Source of the DNA: Eubacteriaceae bacterium | Lineage (GTDB): Bacteria > Bacillota > Clostridia > Peptostreptococcales > Anaerovoracaceae | Assembly: GCA_902362805.1 (NCBI GenBank) | Contig: CABIXY010000007.1 | Location: 62,001-126,000 of the forward strand | Direction: 5' to 3' | DNA length: 64,000 nucleotides | Part shown: positions 18,097-25,778 of the stretch, piece by piece | Layout of the letters: each line of letters begins with the position of its first letter | Numbering within the stretch: the first letter of the stretch is position 1 | Position numbers and translations under genes: made by a program | Notes under the pieces: model-generated | Database searches by the model: none | Seen by the model: only the letters and a program-made list of their open reading frames with translations | What the model was told of the DNA's origin: nothing

Positions 18097-18882
18097 TCAG
18101 TGTGGATCTTCATAGCCCATCCTAAAAGAGATTTCTTTTGCTACCGCTCTCAAATCCGGCAGAATCACCTTCTGAATGTGCTCAAAAGACATCGTCTCTA
18201 CTTTTCCAAAACAGCTTAACGCAGCCGCGATTTTTTTATGATAGTCATAAATTGGCACAGCAACACAACGCAGCCCCGGTTCACATTCTTGATCCTCTAA
18301 GGCATAATTGTTTTCTCGCGTGCGGCGCATTTCTTCCAAAAGGCCTTCTTTCGTAGTGATAGTTTTTTCTGTCAGTTGAGCCAAGCCTTTTTTGCTGATC
18401 AATAAATCAATGTCGTTTTCTGTATACTCCGTCAAAAACATTTTGCCTGAGGAAACTGCATGAATCGGTGCTTGTAATCCAATGCGCTGCAGCGGGACCC
18501 CATCGCTGATACTGTCAGGGTCGTATACGCAGTCTAAATATACACATTCCATGTTTCTTTCTATAACAAGACAGACACCGAGGGAAAGTTTCACCGACAA
18601 TTCACTGACTAAGTTTCCGGAAAGGGTTCTTATGGTCATGTGGTTTCTCACTAGCTTTCCATATTCGCAGATGCGCCAAGTCATCGCATAGCGGTTAGTG
18701 GCCGCATCCTGAAATACCAGCCCTTCCTGCATCAAAGCATTCAGATAACGAAAAGCTGTAGCAGTGGGTACGCCAATCCTTTCAGAAATATCTTGCAGGC
18801 GCATCGGCGTGCGGCTTTCAGAAATACAGGATATGAGTTGTATCAATTTAGATACAGTCTGATTTGATGTTTTTTTCTCCAT
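18097..18882 (-). CDS. IclR-family transcriptional regulator
   Basis: About 261 residues from the ATG at 18882; the longer frame begins with GTG at 18927 and looks spurious. The N-terminal winged helix (about 5-65, with MRLQDISERIGVPTATAFRY as the recognition region) is followed by an IclR effector domain (about 75-255; SSGKMFLTEY and CVAVPIYDYHKKIAAALS). Such proteins repress or activate catabolic operons by binding 15-bp palindromes. It is separated from mmsA by its own terminator and by the operator pair at 17951-18015, which it probably recognises. The effector is unknown but likely the substrate of the mmsA/hydroxylase pathway. Confidence 0.92.
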   Translation of the reverse strand: MEKKTSNQTVSKLIQLISCISESRTPMRLQDISERIGVPTATAFRYLNALMQEGLVFQDAATNRYAMTWRICEYGKLVRNHMTIRTLSGNLVSELSVKLSLGVCLVIERNMECVYLDCVYDPDSISDGVPLQRIGLQAPIHAVSSGKMFLTEYTENDIDLLISKKGLAQLTEKTITTKEGLLEEMRRTRENNYALEDQECEPGLRCVAVPIYDYHKKIAAALSCFGKVETMSFEHIQKVILPDLRAVAKEISFRMGYEDPH

Positions 18883-19011
18883 AATGATTAAGACCTTACG
18901 TTTCCTCTTATATACAAATATTTCCACATATCATTTGTTTGCATTTACCAATATATCGTATAATTCCCCTTCTGTCAATGCCGACAGCCCGTATCTATGG
19001 ATAAGATTTTT

Positions 19012-19050
19012 TACAAAAAAGTCCGTACAAAGAGGTAAGATTGTACGGAC
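19012..19050 (-). terminator. Terminator of the folate operon
   Basis: A 10-bp perfect stem GTCCGTACAA/TTGTACGGAC (19021-19050) followed on the minus strand by TTTTTTGTAA. It lies about 50 bp after the folBK stop. Confidence 0.88.
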
Positions 19051-19099
19051 TGCTGTCATCTCATATTCGCTTTTTTAATTTTTTCTTCAGGCAATACGC

Positions 19100-19921
19100 T
19101 CATTTTAGGTCGTCTAATAATTCTTTGACGGTCTTGCCCAACCCCGGATGTCTGACCCATGGCGCAATCTGAGCCAAAGGCTCCAGCACAAAATCCCGCA
19201 GATGCATTTCGACATGCGGAATCATCAGGTTCTCGCTCTCATAAATCAAATCATCGTATAGCAAAATATCCAAATCCAAGGTTCTCGGACCCCAGTGTAC
19301 CTCCCTCTTGCGATGAGCGGTTCCTTCAATTCCATGGAGTGCAGAGAGCAATTCCTCCGGGGTTAACAACGTGGAAATTTGTACACAGCCGTTGAGAAAA
19401 TCGTCCTGCTCCACGCCGCCATAAGGCGCTGTAGTAATATAGTCGGACACCCGCTCTACCTTACAATCCTCCATTTTGTTCAGTTCTTCTACTGCCATAT
19501 CCAGAAATGCCTTTTTATCCCCAATATTAGAACCCAGGGCAACATATGCCTGATGCCAAAATCTCTCGATTTTCACTGATACGGTATCCAGCGGCAGTGC
19601 CACCGGCGCCCAGGGTTTTTTCAGTTCCACAGAAACGCCTTTTAGGAGGGGAAAGGTAAGCAGCAATTCCTCTGCCAAATGTTCCGCCGCTGCCTCGATA
19701 AGTTTATAAGTATGTTCTTGCAAAAAACGGGTGATGAAGTGGCTGACACTGCCATAATCTATGGATAAATTCAAATCATCCTTCTGTCCGGCCTTTTTCG
19801 TATCCACATACATGATGATAGAAACCAAAAACTTCTGTCCCAGTTTTGTCTCTTCTGGAAACACACCGTGATTAGCAAAGATTTGCAGGTTTTCTATGCG
19901 AATTTCATCATATTTTTTCAT
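19100..19921 (-). CDS. folK: Bifunctional dihydroneopterin aldolase / HPPK (FolB-FolK fusion)
   Basis: A 273-residue fusion. Residues ~1-120 are FolB (ENLQIFANHGVFPEE, with the conserved YGSV and LIEAAAEHLAEEL blocks), which cleaves dihydroneopterin. Residues ~125-273 are FolK (YVALGSNIGDKKAFL and GPRTLDLDILLYDD), which pyrophosphorylates 6-hydroxymethyl-dihydropterin. Joining consecutive steps in one chain is frequent in Clostridia. The ATG has GGAGG upstream and overlaps the folP end by 14 nt. Last gene of the folate operon. Confidence 0.95.
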   Translation of the reverse strand: MKKYDEIRIENLQIFANHGVFPEETKLGQKFLVSIIMYVDTKKAGQKDDLNLSIDYGSVSHFITRFLQEHTYKLIEAAAEHLAEELLLTFPLLKGVSVELKKPWAPVALPLDTVSVKIERFWHQAYVALGSNIGDKKAFLDMAVEELNKMEDCKVERVSDYITTAPYGGVEQDDFLNGCVQISTLLTPEELLSALHGIEGTAHRKREVHWGPRTLDLDILLYDDLIYESENLMIPHVEMHLRDFVLEPLAQIAPWVRHPGLGKTVKELLDDLK

Positions 19922-20720
19922 GTAAAATTGCCTCCGTCATTTTGATGGCGCGATAGTTTTCCTTGATGTCATGAACACGGACGAAGGCAGCGCCATTGAT
20001 TACGCCCAGAACCGTAGTAGCCAGGGTGCCTTCTACCCTTTGATCCGTCGGCAGATTCAACGTCGTTCCGATGACTGACTTTCTGGAAGTCGCCAGCAGT
20101 ACGGGATAACCGAGAGCGCAGAGTTCCGCAAGACGATGGATGACAGTCAGGTTATGTTCTTGTGTTTTACCAAAACCGACACCTGGGTCGAGAATAATCT
20201 GTTCGTCTCTGATGCCGGCGAATTTTGCGATGCGGATGGACTTTTTCATGTCGCTCAGCATCTCCTCCATGAAATCGTCATAATCGGTGTTGGCGCGATT
20301 ATGCATCAGACAGCAAGGCACATCATATTCAGCAATCAGTTCCCCGACGCGGCTGTCGTATTTGAGCCCCCAGATATCGTTGACGAAATCAGCACCAGCC
20401 TTGAGGGCAGCTTCCACAACATCGCTTTTGTAGCTGTCGATGGACACCGGTATATCAAAGTTTTCCTTAATCATCTGAATATATGGCACGACTCTTTCGA
20501 TTTCTTCCTGGACAGATATCTTCACGTGGCCAGGTCTTGTGGATTCACCGCCAACGTCGATGATGTCCGCACCATCTCTGATCATCTCTTCTACATGTTT
20601 CTTAGCACGATCCAGGTCGTCCCACTTGCCGCCATCAGAAAAAGAATCCGGCGTTACGTTAAGGATTCCCATAATATAACAATTGTTTTTTATATCAAAA
20701 TTCTTGTCGCCTATTTTCAT
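19908..20720 (-). CDS. folP: Dihydropteroate synthase
   Basis: About 270 residues, starting at the ATG at 20720 (AAAGGATTG upstream, two bases after the previous stop). The frame is open 16 codons further but would overlap the HD gene. The signature blocks GILNVTPDSFSDGGKW, DVGGESTRPG and LLATSRKS are all present. It condenses the pterin pyrophosphate with p-aminobenzoate and is the sulfonamide target. No p-aminobenzoate synthase gene lies in the window. Confidence 0.97.
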   Translation of the reverse strand: MKIGDKNFDIKNNCYIMGILNVTPDSFSDGGKWDDLDRAKKHVEEMIRDGADIIDVGGESTRPGHVKISVQEEIERVVPYIQMIKENFDIPVSIDSYKSDVVEAALKAGADFVNDIWGLKYDSRVGELIAEYDVPCCLMHNRANTDYDDFMEEMLSDMKKSIRIAKFAGIRDEQIILDPGVGFGKTQEHNLTVIHRLAELCALGYPVLLATSRKSVIGTTLNLPTDQRVEGTLATTVLGVINGAAFVRVHDIKENYRAIKMTEAILHEKI

Positions 20721-20722
20721 TT

Positions 20723-21208
20723 TCAATCCTTTATATGTGTATTTTTCTTTTCTCTGCTCCAATTGCACTCCGTCTCTGCTTTGCAGACAAAGCAGTTGCG
20801 CGAAGCTTTGTCCGCTCTGTATAGAATGCCTGCAAGGTCATACCCCCTTGCCACATCAGCATTTCTATGGGCAGCGATTGCATCAACAATAACTTTCTTT
20901 TCACCCTCGCAAAAGCCGCAGTCCGTCAGAATCCCCTGTGCCAAAACAGTGCTGGCGTCCTCGTGAGGAAGTCCCTTCTCATATTGCAGGCCTCTGCCGA
21001 TATCGTGGAGAAGGGCAGCTGCGTAGATGGTTTCTTTTGATAAGTCGAGAGACTGCTCCAGATTCTCGATATACGCTATACGGGCAACGTGAAGAAAATG
21101 ATCGAGATCATGCCGGCAGAAGTCCCTGTCCTTCTCTAACGCTTCGATCTGCTGCAGTGCACCTTTCCAAAGGGGATGACGGATGATACGATTCACTCTT
21201 TCCATCAT
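20723..21208 (-). CDS. HD-domain phosphohydrolase in the folate operon
   Basis: A 161-residue HD-superfamily metal phosphohydrolase. [14 protein letters not shown] (about 30-43), [11 protein letters not shown] (about 69-79) and a downstream AAHRN supply the His/Asp metal ligands. It overlaps folE (ATGA) and precedes folP by 2 nt, so its product is co-produced with the pterin enzymes. No separate dihydroneopterin-triphosphate pyrophosphatase (FolQ/NudB) is visible in the operon, so this protein is a candidate to dephosphorylate that intermediate. That role is inference. Confidence 0.88.
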   Translation of the reverse strand: MMERVNRIIRHPLWKGALQQIEALEKDRDFCRHDLDHFLHVARIAYIENLEQSLDLSKETIYAAALLHDIGRGLQYEKGLPHEDASTVLAQGILTDCGFCEGEKKVIVDAIAAHRNADVARGYDLAGILYRADKASRNCFVCKAETECNWSREKKNTHIKD

Positions 21209-21765
21209 GCTCTTTGTCCTAACATCTGAAAGAAGCGGTTCTGCAGCTTCTGGTCCTCTTCAAAAGCGCCTCGTGTCACAACAGTAACTGTCTTTGCTCC
21301 CGGCTTTTTGATGCCGCGCATAGTCATGCACATGTGTTCTGCCTCGATGAGCACCATGACGCCTTTTGGATTGAGTTCTTCCATAAATGCGTCGGCCACC
21401 TGTGCAGCCAGTCTCTCCTGCAGCTGAAAACGCTTGGCAAAAACCTCCACGGTTCTGGCAATCTTCGATAATCCCACAACTTCTCCGTTCGGAATATATG
21501 CCACCGCAGCATGTCCATAAAACGGAAGCATGTGATGCTCACAGAAAGAATAAAAGGTAATATCCTTTTCTATGATCATATCGCTGTCCTCTACATGAAA
21601 CCGTTTGGACAGATGCTCCGCTGCGCTGTCCTCATAACCGGCAGCCAGCTCCTCATACATCTTGGCAATCCGTTCCGGAGTTTCGAGAAGCCCTTCTCTG
21701 TTTATATCTTCGCCGATTCCTTCCAGAATCAGTCGTACACCTTCTTTAATCTTATCTTTGTCCAT
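21205..21765 (-). CDS. folE: GTP cyclohydrolase I
   Basis: A 186-residue type I GTP cyclohydrolase, the first step of folate synthesis. The zinc and active-site block [20 protein letters not shown] (about 74-93) and the C-terminal [20 protein letters not shown] are canonical. It is first in folE-HD-folP-folBK. The ribosome site (AAAGGATT) is rather far from the ATG. A long upstream region (21766-22132) holds inverted repeats that may form a leader RNA. Confidence 0.97.
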   Translation of the reverse strand: MDKDKIKEGVRLILEGIGEDINREGLLETPERIAKMYEELAAGYEDSAAEHLSKRFHVEDSDMIIEKDITFYSFCEHHMLPFYGHAAVAYIPNGEVVGLSKIARTVEVFAKRFQLQERLAAQVADAFMEELNPKGVMVLIEAEHMCMTMRGIKKPGAKTVTVVTRGAFEEDQKLQNRFFQMLGQRA

Positions 21766-21870
21766 TAATATGTTGGTAATCCTTTCGATAGATTGATGTG
21801 TTTATTGTACCATATGCTCTAAGCTCTGGCGTCGCCATCGCTAAGAGGCACTGGGCACCTGTCGTACCTC

Positions 21871-21906
21871 GGCTCTGTCTGCGGCTCTGTCTGCGGCTTT
21901 GCCTTG
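21871..21906. repeat. Short tandem repeat, unit GGCTCTGTCTGC
   Basis: Two perfect and one degenerate copy of a 12-bp unit (21871-21882, 21883-21894, then GGCTTTGCCTTG) within the folE upstream region. It is too short and ungapped to be a CRISPR array; it is probably a replication-slippage product. Confidence 0.6.
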
Positions 21907-21915
21907 CCAGTCGCC

Positions 21916-22060
21916 GGGTAAGGACATTGTACCACAATTATGCCGCGAACCTCAAGGATTATCGGGAAAAATCCGCTATTCACAGATAGGGTTGTATGCT
22001 CAGCTCGGTCTGCCCCCCAATCCTGCGGCTTACCAGTTCGAACAGATTCCTGCCTTCCCC
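21916..22060 (-). ncRNA. Possible structured RNA or folE leader
   Basis: Nested complementary segments: GGGTAAGG (21916-21923) with CCTTCCCC (22053-22060), one mismatch; GCCGC (21942-21946) with GCGGC (22025-22029); AGGATT (21955-21960) with AATCCT (22019-22024). One arm also carries a small hairpin ATTGT/ACAAT (21926-21938). The closing stem, internal bubble and apical arm recall a 6S-like or riboswitch-like fold. A TTGACA hexamer overlapping the toxin stop (22131-22136) could start a minus-strand leader. No known riboswitch consensus was matched; the strand and function are uncertain. Confidence 0.35.
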
Positions 22061-22132
22061 TTGCAATCTTCTATCCATAAATAAGTTTGCATTGTTATCC
22101 ATCTTTCTCTTACTATTTCATCCCTTTTGTTG

Positions 22133-22450
22133 TCAACGAATGAACCACCTGTAGTCTTCGCGGCAGTCCAAAATATATTCTACAAAGACAGTATCATCTT
22201 TGATTTGATAAAGGATTAGATACCACTTTTCAATGAACATTTTATGGTATTTGTTGGGCATAATATACATTTCTTCAAAAAATGGGAACCTATACGGCAT
22301 CTGCTGCAAAGACCGCATCGCAGTCATAATCTCTTTCTTTTTCGCCATAGCGGCATCTTTATTGACCTTCGCCATGAACCGGATATGCATCCCCAGCATT
22401 ATTTTTGCCCTATCAGAAACGATAACTTTGTATTTTTTGTTTTCTGTCAT
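22133..22450 (-). CDS. RelE/ParE-family toxin
   Basis: A 105-residue basic protein with the RelE/ParE layout: MTENKKYKVIVSDRAKIMLG at the N-terminus, a central helix rich in Lys, and MPYRFPFFEEMY followed by the strand HKMFIEKWYLILYQI. It ends with EYILDCREDYRWFI, where a C-terminal Arg/Tyr is usually functional. RelE members cleave mRNA on the ribosome and ParE members poison gyrase; which applies is not visible. It starts 3 nt after the antitoxin stop, giving a classic antitoxin-first operon. Confidence 0.85.
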   Translation of the reverse strand: MTENKKYKVIVSDRAKIMLGMHIRFMAKVNKDAAMAKKKEIMTAMRSLQQMPYRFPFFEEMYIMPNKYHKMFIEKWYLILYQIKDDTVFVEYILDCREDYRWFIR

Positions 22451-22453
22451 AGG

Positions 22454-22720
22454 TCATACCTCGGCAATCACTTCACCAAGGAAAGCATCTAGTTCATCGA
22501 GAGTGCAGCCTTTTTTGCCTGCAATTCTATCCTCTTCAACTGCCAAAAGTTCCTCTCTTAATCTGAGCATCTTTTCTCTTCTGTTATAGGTTTCAATATC
22601 CATGACGACCAAATCTCCCTCGCCGTTTTTGGTAAGGTAAACCGGTTCTGCAGTTTTTCTGCACAAATCAGCGATTTCGTTATAATTCTGGCGAATTGCT
22701 GCAGATGGGCGAATATTCAT
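22454..22720 (-). CDS. Phd/YefM-type antitoxin
   Basis: An 88-residue protein starting MNIRPSAAIRQNYNEI, with GGAGGTGAC three bases before the ATG at 22720. The sequence up to about residue 55 (PVYLTKNGEGDLVVMDIETYN) matches the Phd/YefM DNA-binding fold. The acidic C-terminal half (EELLAVEEDRIAGKK) would wrap the toxin. It probably represses its own promoter at 22748-22793 together with the toxin. Confidence 0.87.
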   Translation of the reverse strand: MNIRPSAAIRQNYNEIADLCRKTAEPVYLTKNGEGDLVVMDIETYNRREKMLRLREELLAVEEDRIAGKKGCTLDELDAFLGEVIAEV

Positions 22721-22747
22721 GATGTCACCTCCACACGTTTTCAACAT

Positions 22748-22793
22748 AGTATAATTCTAACTCTATTATACTCATTTAATACCACAAGGTCAA
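22748..22793 (-). promoter_or_regulatory. Toxin-antitoxin promoter with palindromic operator
   Basis: Minus-strand promoter TTGACC (22788-22793), 17 bp, TATAAT (22765-22770). A perfect 8-bp inverted repeat AGTATAAT/ATTATACT (22748-22755 and 22765-22772, 9-bp gap) covers the -10 box and start point. This is a fitting site for autorepression by the antitoxin. Confidence 0.75.
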
Positions 22794-22822
22794 TATATTC
22801 CTATGAGCCTGCAGTGCCGAAA

Positions 22823-24169
22823 TCAATAGCTTTTCAATGCCCTCGCAGCATCTCCAATCTCTTTTTCTGTCGGATCAAAGTAAAACTGTATTTCTGCGAT
22901 GCGGTCTTTCCAGCAGACGATGTAATTATGAAAAGAATCCACTCCCCGATACAGGCAGTAGACCTTTTCGGCGTGCCAACGAGATGGATCTTGTTCCAAA
23001 GCATATTTTGCTGACATGCCCTGCCAATTTTCCTGGTTTTTGCGTAATATCGCGTCAAAACAGATATTATAGATTGAGTCAGCTTTGACTTTCGTCAACG
23101 TGTAAAGAAGCTGTGGCGCTTCTTCGTCCGTTCGGTCTTTAAGTCTGTCCTCTACTTCGATTCGATCGAGAAGGATAGACTGGTCCCGATCATAGTGGAT
23201 TTCATATTTTGTACGATCAGCTGCCGTGAGATCACTGACCAGCAGAGGGGCTTTTATTTCGGCTTCCTTAATGGTAAACAAATGGTCATCTCCGGTTAAG
23301 ATACCCACAAATACGACGCTCCCCAAGAATACGAAAGTCAATATGGTAATCGCTGCAAAGGTTGCGAGGCGATTAAGCCCTTTCGGCACGCCCCAGTGAA
23401 TCAATGTATTCCTTATCAAAAGACTTAGACAGATAACAACAGGCACCACTGCAAAAGCCATCCCACCGATGATGCCAAGTCTCGAAACTACAATCGAATA
23501 GATCAAAAATATCATGTTTACCACGAGGAAAAAAAGTGCCAGTTTTGCAATCCACACCCCACACGGCTTGTCGTAAAAACTGCCGTCTAAATTAGCTGCT
23601 TTCTTTGCCCTATAATACCAAAGAAAATATCCCAAGAGCTGTGAAATGCACAAGAACATCGCAAGACTAAATAAGGAAATTACAGAAATTGTCATATTGC
23701 TTGCTAATTCTATCTCCGGCTCCTCAAAGATCATCTGCAAATTGCTGACAAGCTGAAAAATAGAGAGAAACAGCAACAGAATAAAAGCCAGTACCTGACT
23801 CTTCATCATCACCCGATGAATGTTGGTAACCTGGGTCGCAGCATCTGTCTCAATAGGAACAGGATCTTCTTCCCCGCTATAAAAGGCTTGAAACTGCGCA
23901 GAGTTTGCCGCCAGGTGCCAGCCCGCCTTCTGACAATACGCCAAATAAGCCCTCTGACCAGCAGGCAGCACAGGATCAAAGATTGAGGCTTCTTCAAAAT
24001 ACGTGATAGCAAAGTGAAGTTTAGCCGGCGTTATCCTGCGATACTGCCAGTAGAAGCCTGTCAGTTTTGTAATCATCCAGCCCTGCTCTGCCATCTTTTC
24101 CAAATGCCGCTCCATCCCGCATCTGTCATAGAAAGCGAACCATTCAATCCGGCGTTTGGTATTTTTCAT
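22823..24169 (-). CDS. DUF2812-domain membrane protein
   Basis: A 448-residue protein. The soluble N-terminal ~100 residues (FYDRCGMERHLEKMAEQGWM... and FYWQYRRITPAKLHFAITYF) match DUF2812, a domain regularly encoded beside PadR regulators in Clostridia. About five membrane segments follow (about 120-320) and the C-terminal ~130 residues are extracytoplasmic or soluble. The ATG overlaps the PadR stop (ATGA), so the two are translated together. The family's function is unknown; the pairing suggests a PadR-controlled membrane sensor or stress protein. Confidence 0.85.
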   Translation of the reverse strand: MKNTKRRIEWFAFYDRCGMERHLEKMAEQGWMITKLTGFYWQYRRITPAKLHFAITYFEEASIFDPVLPAGQRAYLAYCQKAGWHLAANSAQFQAFYSGEEDPVPIETDAATQVTNIHRVMMKSQVLAFILLLFLSIFQLVSNLQMIFEEPEIELASNMTISVISLFSLAMFLCISQLLGYFLWYYRAKKAANLDGSFYDKPCGVWIAKLALFFLVVNMIFLIYSIVVSRLGIIGGMAFAVVPVVICLSLLIRNTLIHWGVPKGLNRLATFAAITILTFVFLGSVVFVGILTGDDHLFTIKEAEIKAPLLVSDLTAADRTKYEIHYDRDQSILLDRIEVEDRLKDRTDEEAPQLLYTLTKVKADSIYNICFDAILRKNQENWQGMSAKYALEQDPSRWHAEKVYCLYRGVDSFHNYIVCWKDRIAEIQFYFDPTEKEIGDAARALKSY

Positions 24170-24489
24170 TTTGGTTCCTCCCCTCCAAAGCAGGCATCAT
24201 AATCAGCCAGCTGTCTGCGAAGCCTTGCACATTCTCTATCTAACGCCACCTTGCCCCTTTCGGTCAAAATGTAGCTCCGCCGCCTGCCCTCTTCTCTCGT
24301 GAGACAGATCATCCCCGCGGAGACAAACTGCTCCAGCAGGTTGTAGAGTGTGCCTGGTCCTACGTTGACACGTCCATCGGTCATCGCCGCCACTCTTTCC
24401 ATGATGTCCATGCCATAACACTCCGACCGCAGGCACAGCAGGATATAGAACATCTGCTCCGTCAGCGTCTGAAACTTTTCTCTCGGCAT
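24166..24489 (-). CDS. PadR-family transcriptional repressor
   Basis: A 107-residue winged-helix protein from the ATG at 24489 (GGAGG 5 nt upstream; the longer open frame has no ribosome site). LTEQMFYILLCLRSECYGMDIMERV and GPGTLYNLLEQFVSAGMI are the PadR fold. YILTERGKVALDRE is the wing and last helix. It forms an operon with DUF2812 and probably represses it through the twin palindromes in its own promoter. Confidence 0.93.
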   Translation of the reverse strand: MPREKFQTLTEQMFYILLCLRSECYGMDIMERVAAMTDGRVNVGPGTLYNLLEQFVSAGMICLTREEGRRRSYILTERGKVALDRECARLRRQLADYDACFGGEEPK

Positions 24490-24503
24490 CAAAATCCTCC
24501 AAA

Positions 24504-24558
24504 TATCGATTATCGTTAATCTTGCTTCCATTATACTATCGATATTCGATAATGTCAA
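24504..24558 (-). promoter_or_regulatory. PadR promoter with two operators
   Basis: A perfect-consensus minus-strand promoter: TTGACA (24553-24558), 17 bp, TATAAT (24530-24535). The spacer holds the palindrome TATCGATATTCGATA (24537-24551). A variant copy TATCGATTATCGTTA (24504-24518) lies downstream of the start point. The strong promoter with an operator in the spacer indicates tight repression; PadR autoregulation is the natural reading. Confidence 0.78.
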
Positions 24559-24598
24559 TGAAAGACAACTCATAATTTTAGAGAAGGAACAAAAGAGC

Positions 24599-25117
24599 TT
24601 AGCTATCAGGTGGCGGGCTAATTCCATAATCCTGAGCTAGAATGCGCATGGCTTTATCATAGGATTCGACACCTGTGACAATGCAGTAACCAGAGTCCGA
24701 CATCCAGCCTCGGTTCTGTGCCACTTTAAATGATAATTTGAACAAACCACGTTTTGATAGAAGATAGCCATAATGATAAAAAGCCTCGCCATTTTCTTTG
24801 AACTGCCAATCAGATTTATCATACATGTACGTTATCGGGCTACCATTCTCTACATTTATTTCCAACTGATCATCTACGATATAATCTGTCAGGTCATTAT
24901 TTGATATGCGAATATATCCTTTATAAACATCCTTACAAAGACAGTTGACGTCATAAGTGCCCTCTAGTTTAACAGTAATTAGCTCAAGAAAAGACGAATC
25001 ATCAAGCTTGATCATGACACCATTCACTTCTCGAGAAATATTCCAGGAGATATTATATAGTAAAATTAAAATGATAAATCCCATAGTTAAAACTATTTTT
25101 ACGATATTATGTTTCAT
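24599..25117 (-). CDS. Hypothetical membrane-anchored protein
   Basis: A 172-residue protein from the ATG at 25117, with AGGAGAA 11 nt upstream. A single hydrophobic segment (about residues 5-26, IVKIVLTMGFIILILLYNI) suggests an N-terminal membrane anchor or uncleaved signal; the rest is polar and mostly strand-like. I recognise no family. The frame is long and free of stops, with normal codon use and a ribosome site. It lies between the PadR operon and a decayed response-regulator gene. Confidence 0.6.
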   Translation of the reverse strand: MKHNIVKIVLTMGFIILILLYNISWNISREVNGVMIKLDDSSFLELITVKLEGTYDVNCLCKDVYKGYIRISNNDLTDYIVDDQLEINVENGSPITYMYDKSDWQFKENGEAFYHYGYLLSKRGLFKLSFKVAQNRGWMSDSGYCIVTGVESYDKAMRILAQDYGISPPPDS

Positions 25118-25214
25118 AACATATTGTTCTCCTATGTGCAATAATCACATAACAAGTATTATAATAGTGATTCTTAAATAAGGTAGGGTAAGGGTTATTC
25201 CTCATCCTACCATT

Positions 25215-25232
25215 GCCCCGTACGTATGGGGC
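25215..25232. other. Short near-perfect palindrome
   Basis: GCCCCGTACGTATGGGGC is an 18-bp near-palindrome (one G-U type mismatch) at the broken end of the response-regulator remnant. It has no U-run. It may mark a deletion junction or a weak stem-loop. Confidence 0.35.
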
Positions 25233-25235
25233 TCG

Positions 25236-25506
25236 TATACGACGCTGCATCAATTATGGTTTCTTCCTCATTAATTTTTACTTTTCTACCTAATGGAAGA
25301 AGCTATATGGCCTTATCTAGATACAGTCAGAGTTCCGTTTTATCAATTGGCTTAGTTAGAAAACCAATCACATTGCTGCCATAAGCTTCTTTCATCGCTT
25401 CAGCGTAATTTGTGCAAAGGTGATCAATGGGCAGTTTGATCTGTACATAAGACTTTCCTTCACTTCAATGCCGATGGTAATTGGCATTACAGATTAAAAT
25501 TTTCAT
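25236..25506 (-). pseudogene. Decayed LytTR-type response regulator
   Basis: The minus strand has a perfect ribosome site (GGAGGAATAAT) and an ATG at 25506 opening MKILICNANYHRH, then a TGA (25465-25467). After frame changes, a receiver-domain remnant follows: NYAEAMKEAYGSNVIGFLTK then PIDKTEL, ending in a TGA at 25327-25329. The conserved FLTKP lysine region is clear. Further on, LYLDKAI, a TAG (25303-25305) and LLPLGRKVKINEEETIIDA recall the linker and start of a LytTR DNA-binding domain. At least two stops and one frameshift make it a pseudogene; the C-terminal half is missing. Confidence 0.72.
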
Positions 25507-25680
25507 ATTATTCCTCCAGCTGTTAAAACATATCATTGGAATAGTATTCCAGCAAAGCACGAACTTATTTTATCACGTTTTTCCTACAATACAATAATTC
25601 TTAACAAAAATTAAGAATTCTCAGTCAAATTTACATTGCAATCTTTTGTTATTAAAGACAATATTTTTTGTTCAAAATTG

Positions 25681-25709
25681 TTGACATAATACAACTTTAG
25701 AGTTAAGAT
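25681..25709 (+). promoter_or_regulatory. ilvE promoter
   Basis: TTGACA (25681-25686), 17-bp spacer, TAAGAT (25704-25709), about 70 bp before the ilvE ATG. The upstream ~170 bp is strongly AT-rich and may act as an UP element. No T-box or attenuator was seen. Confidence 0.7.
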
Positions 25710-25778
25710 AGAAGCAGAATTTTTGTTTTTTTATTATTTGTAAAAGTGTAAATAAACGGAAGAAAAGAGGGACCAAAT

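Noticed and set aside
20136..20966. Plus-strand frame (276 codons) opposite folP and the HD gene
   Set aside because: It lies fully antisense to well-recognised folate genes and lacks a ribosome site and family features.
21871..21906. CRISPR-like repeats
   Set aside because: Only two to three 12-bp copies with no spacers.
21766..22132. Tetrahydrofolate riboswitch before folE
   Set aside because: The known conserved core was not found on either strand; only generic stems are present.
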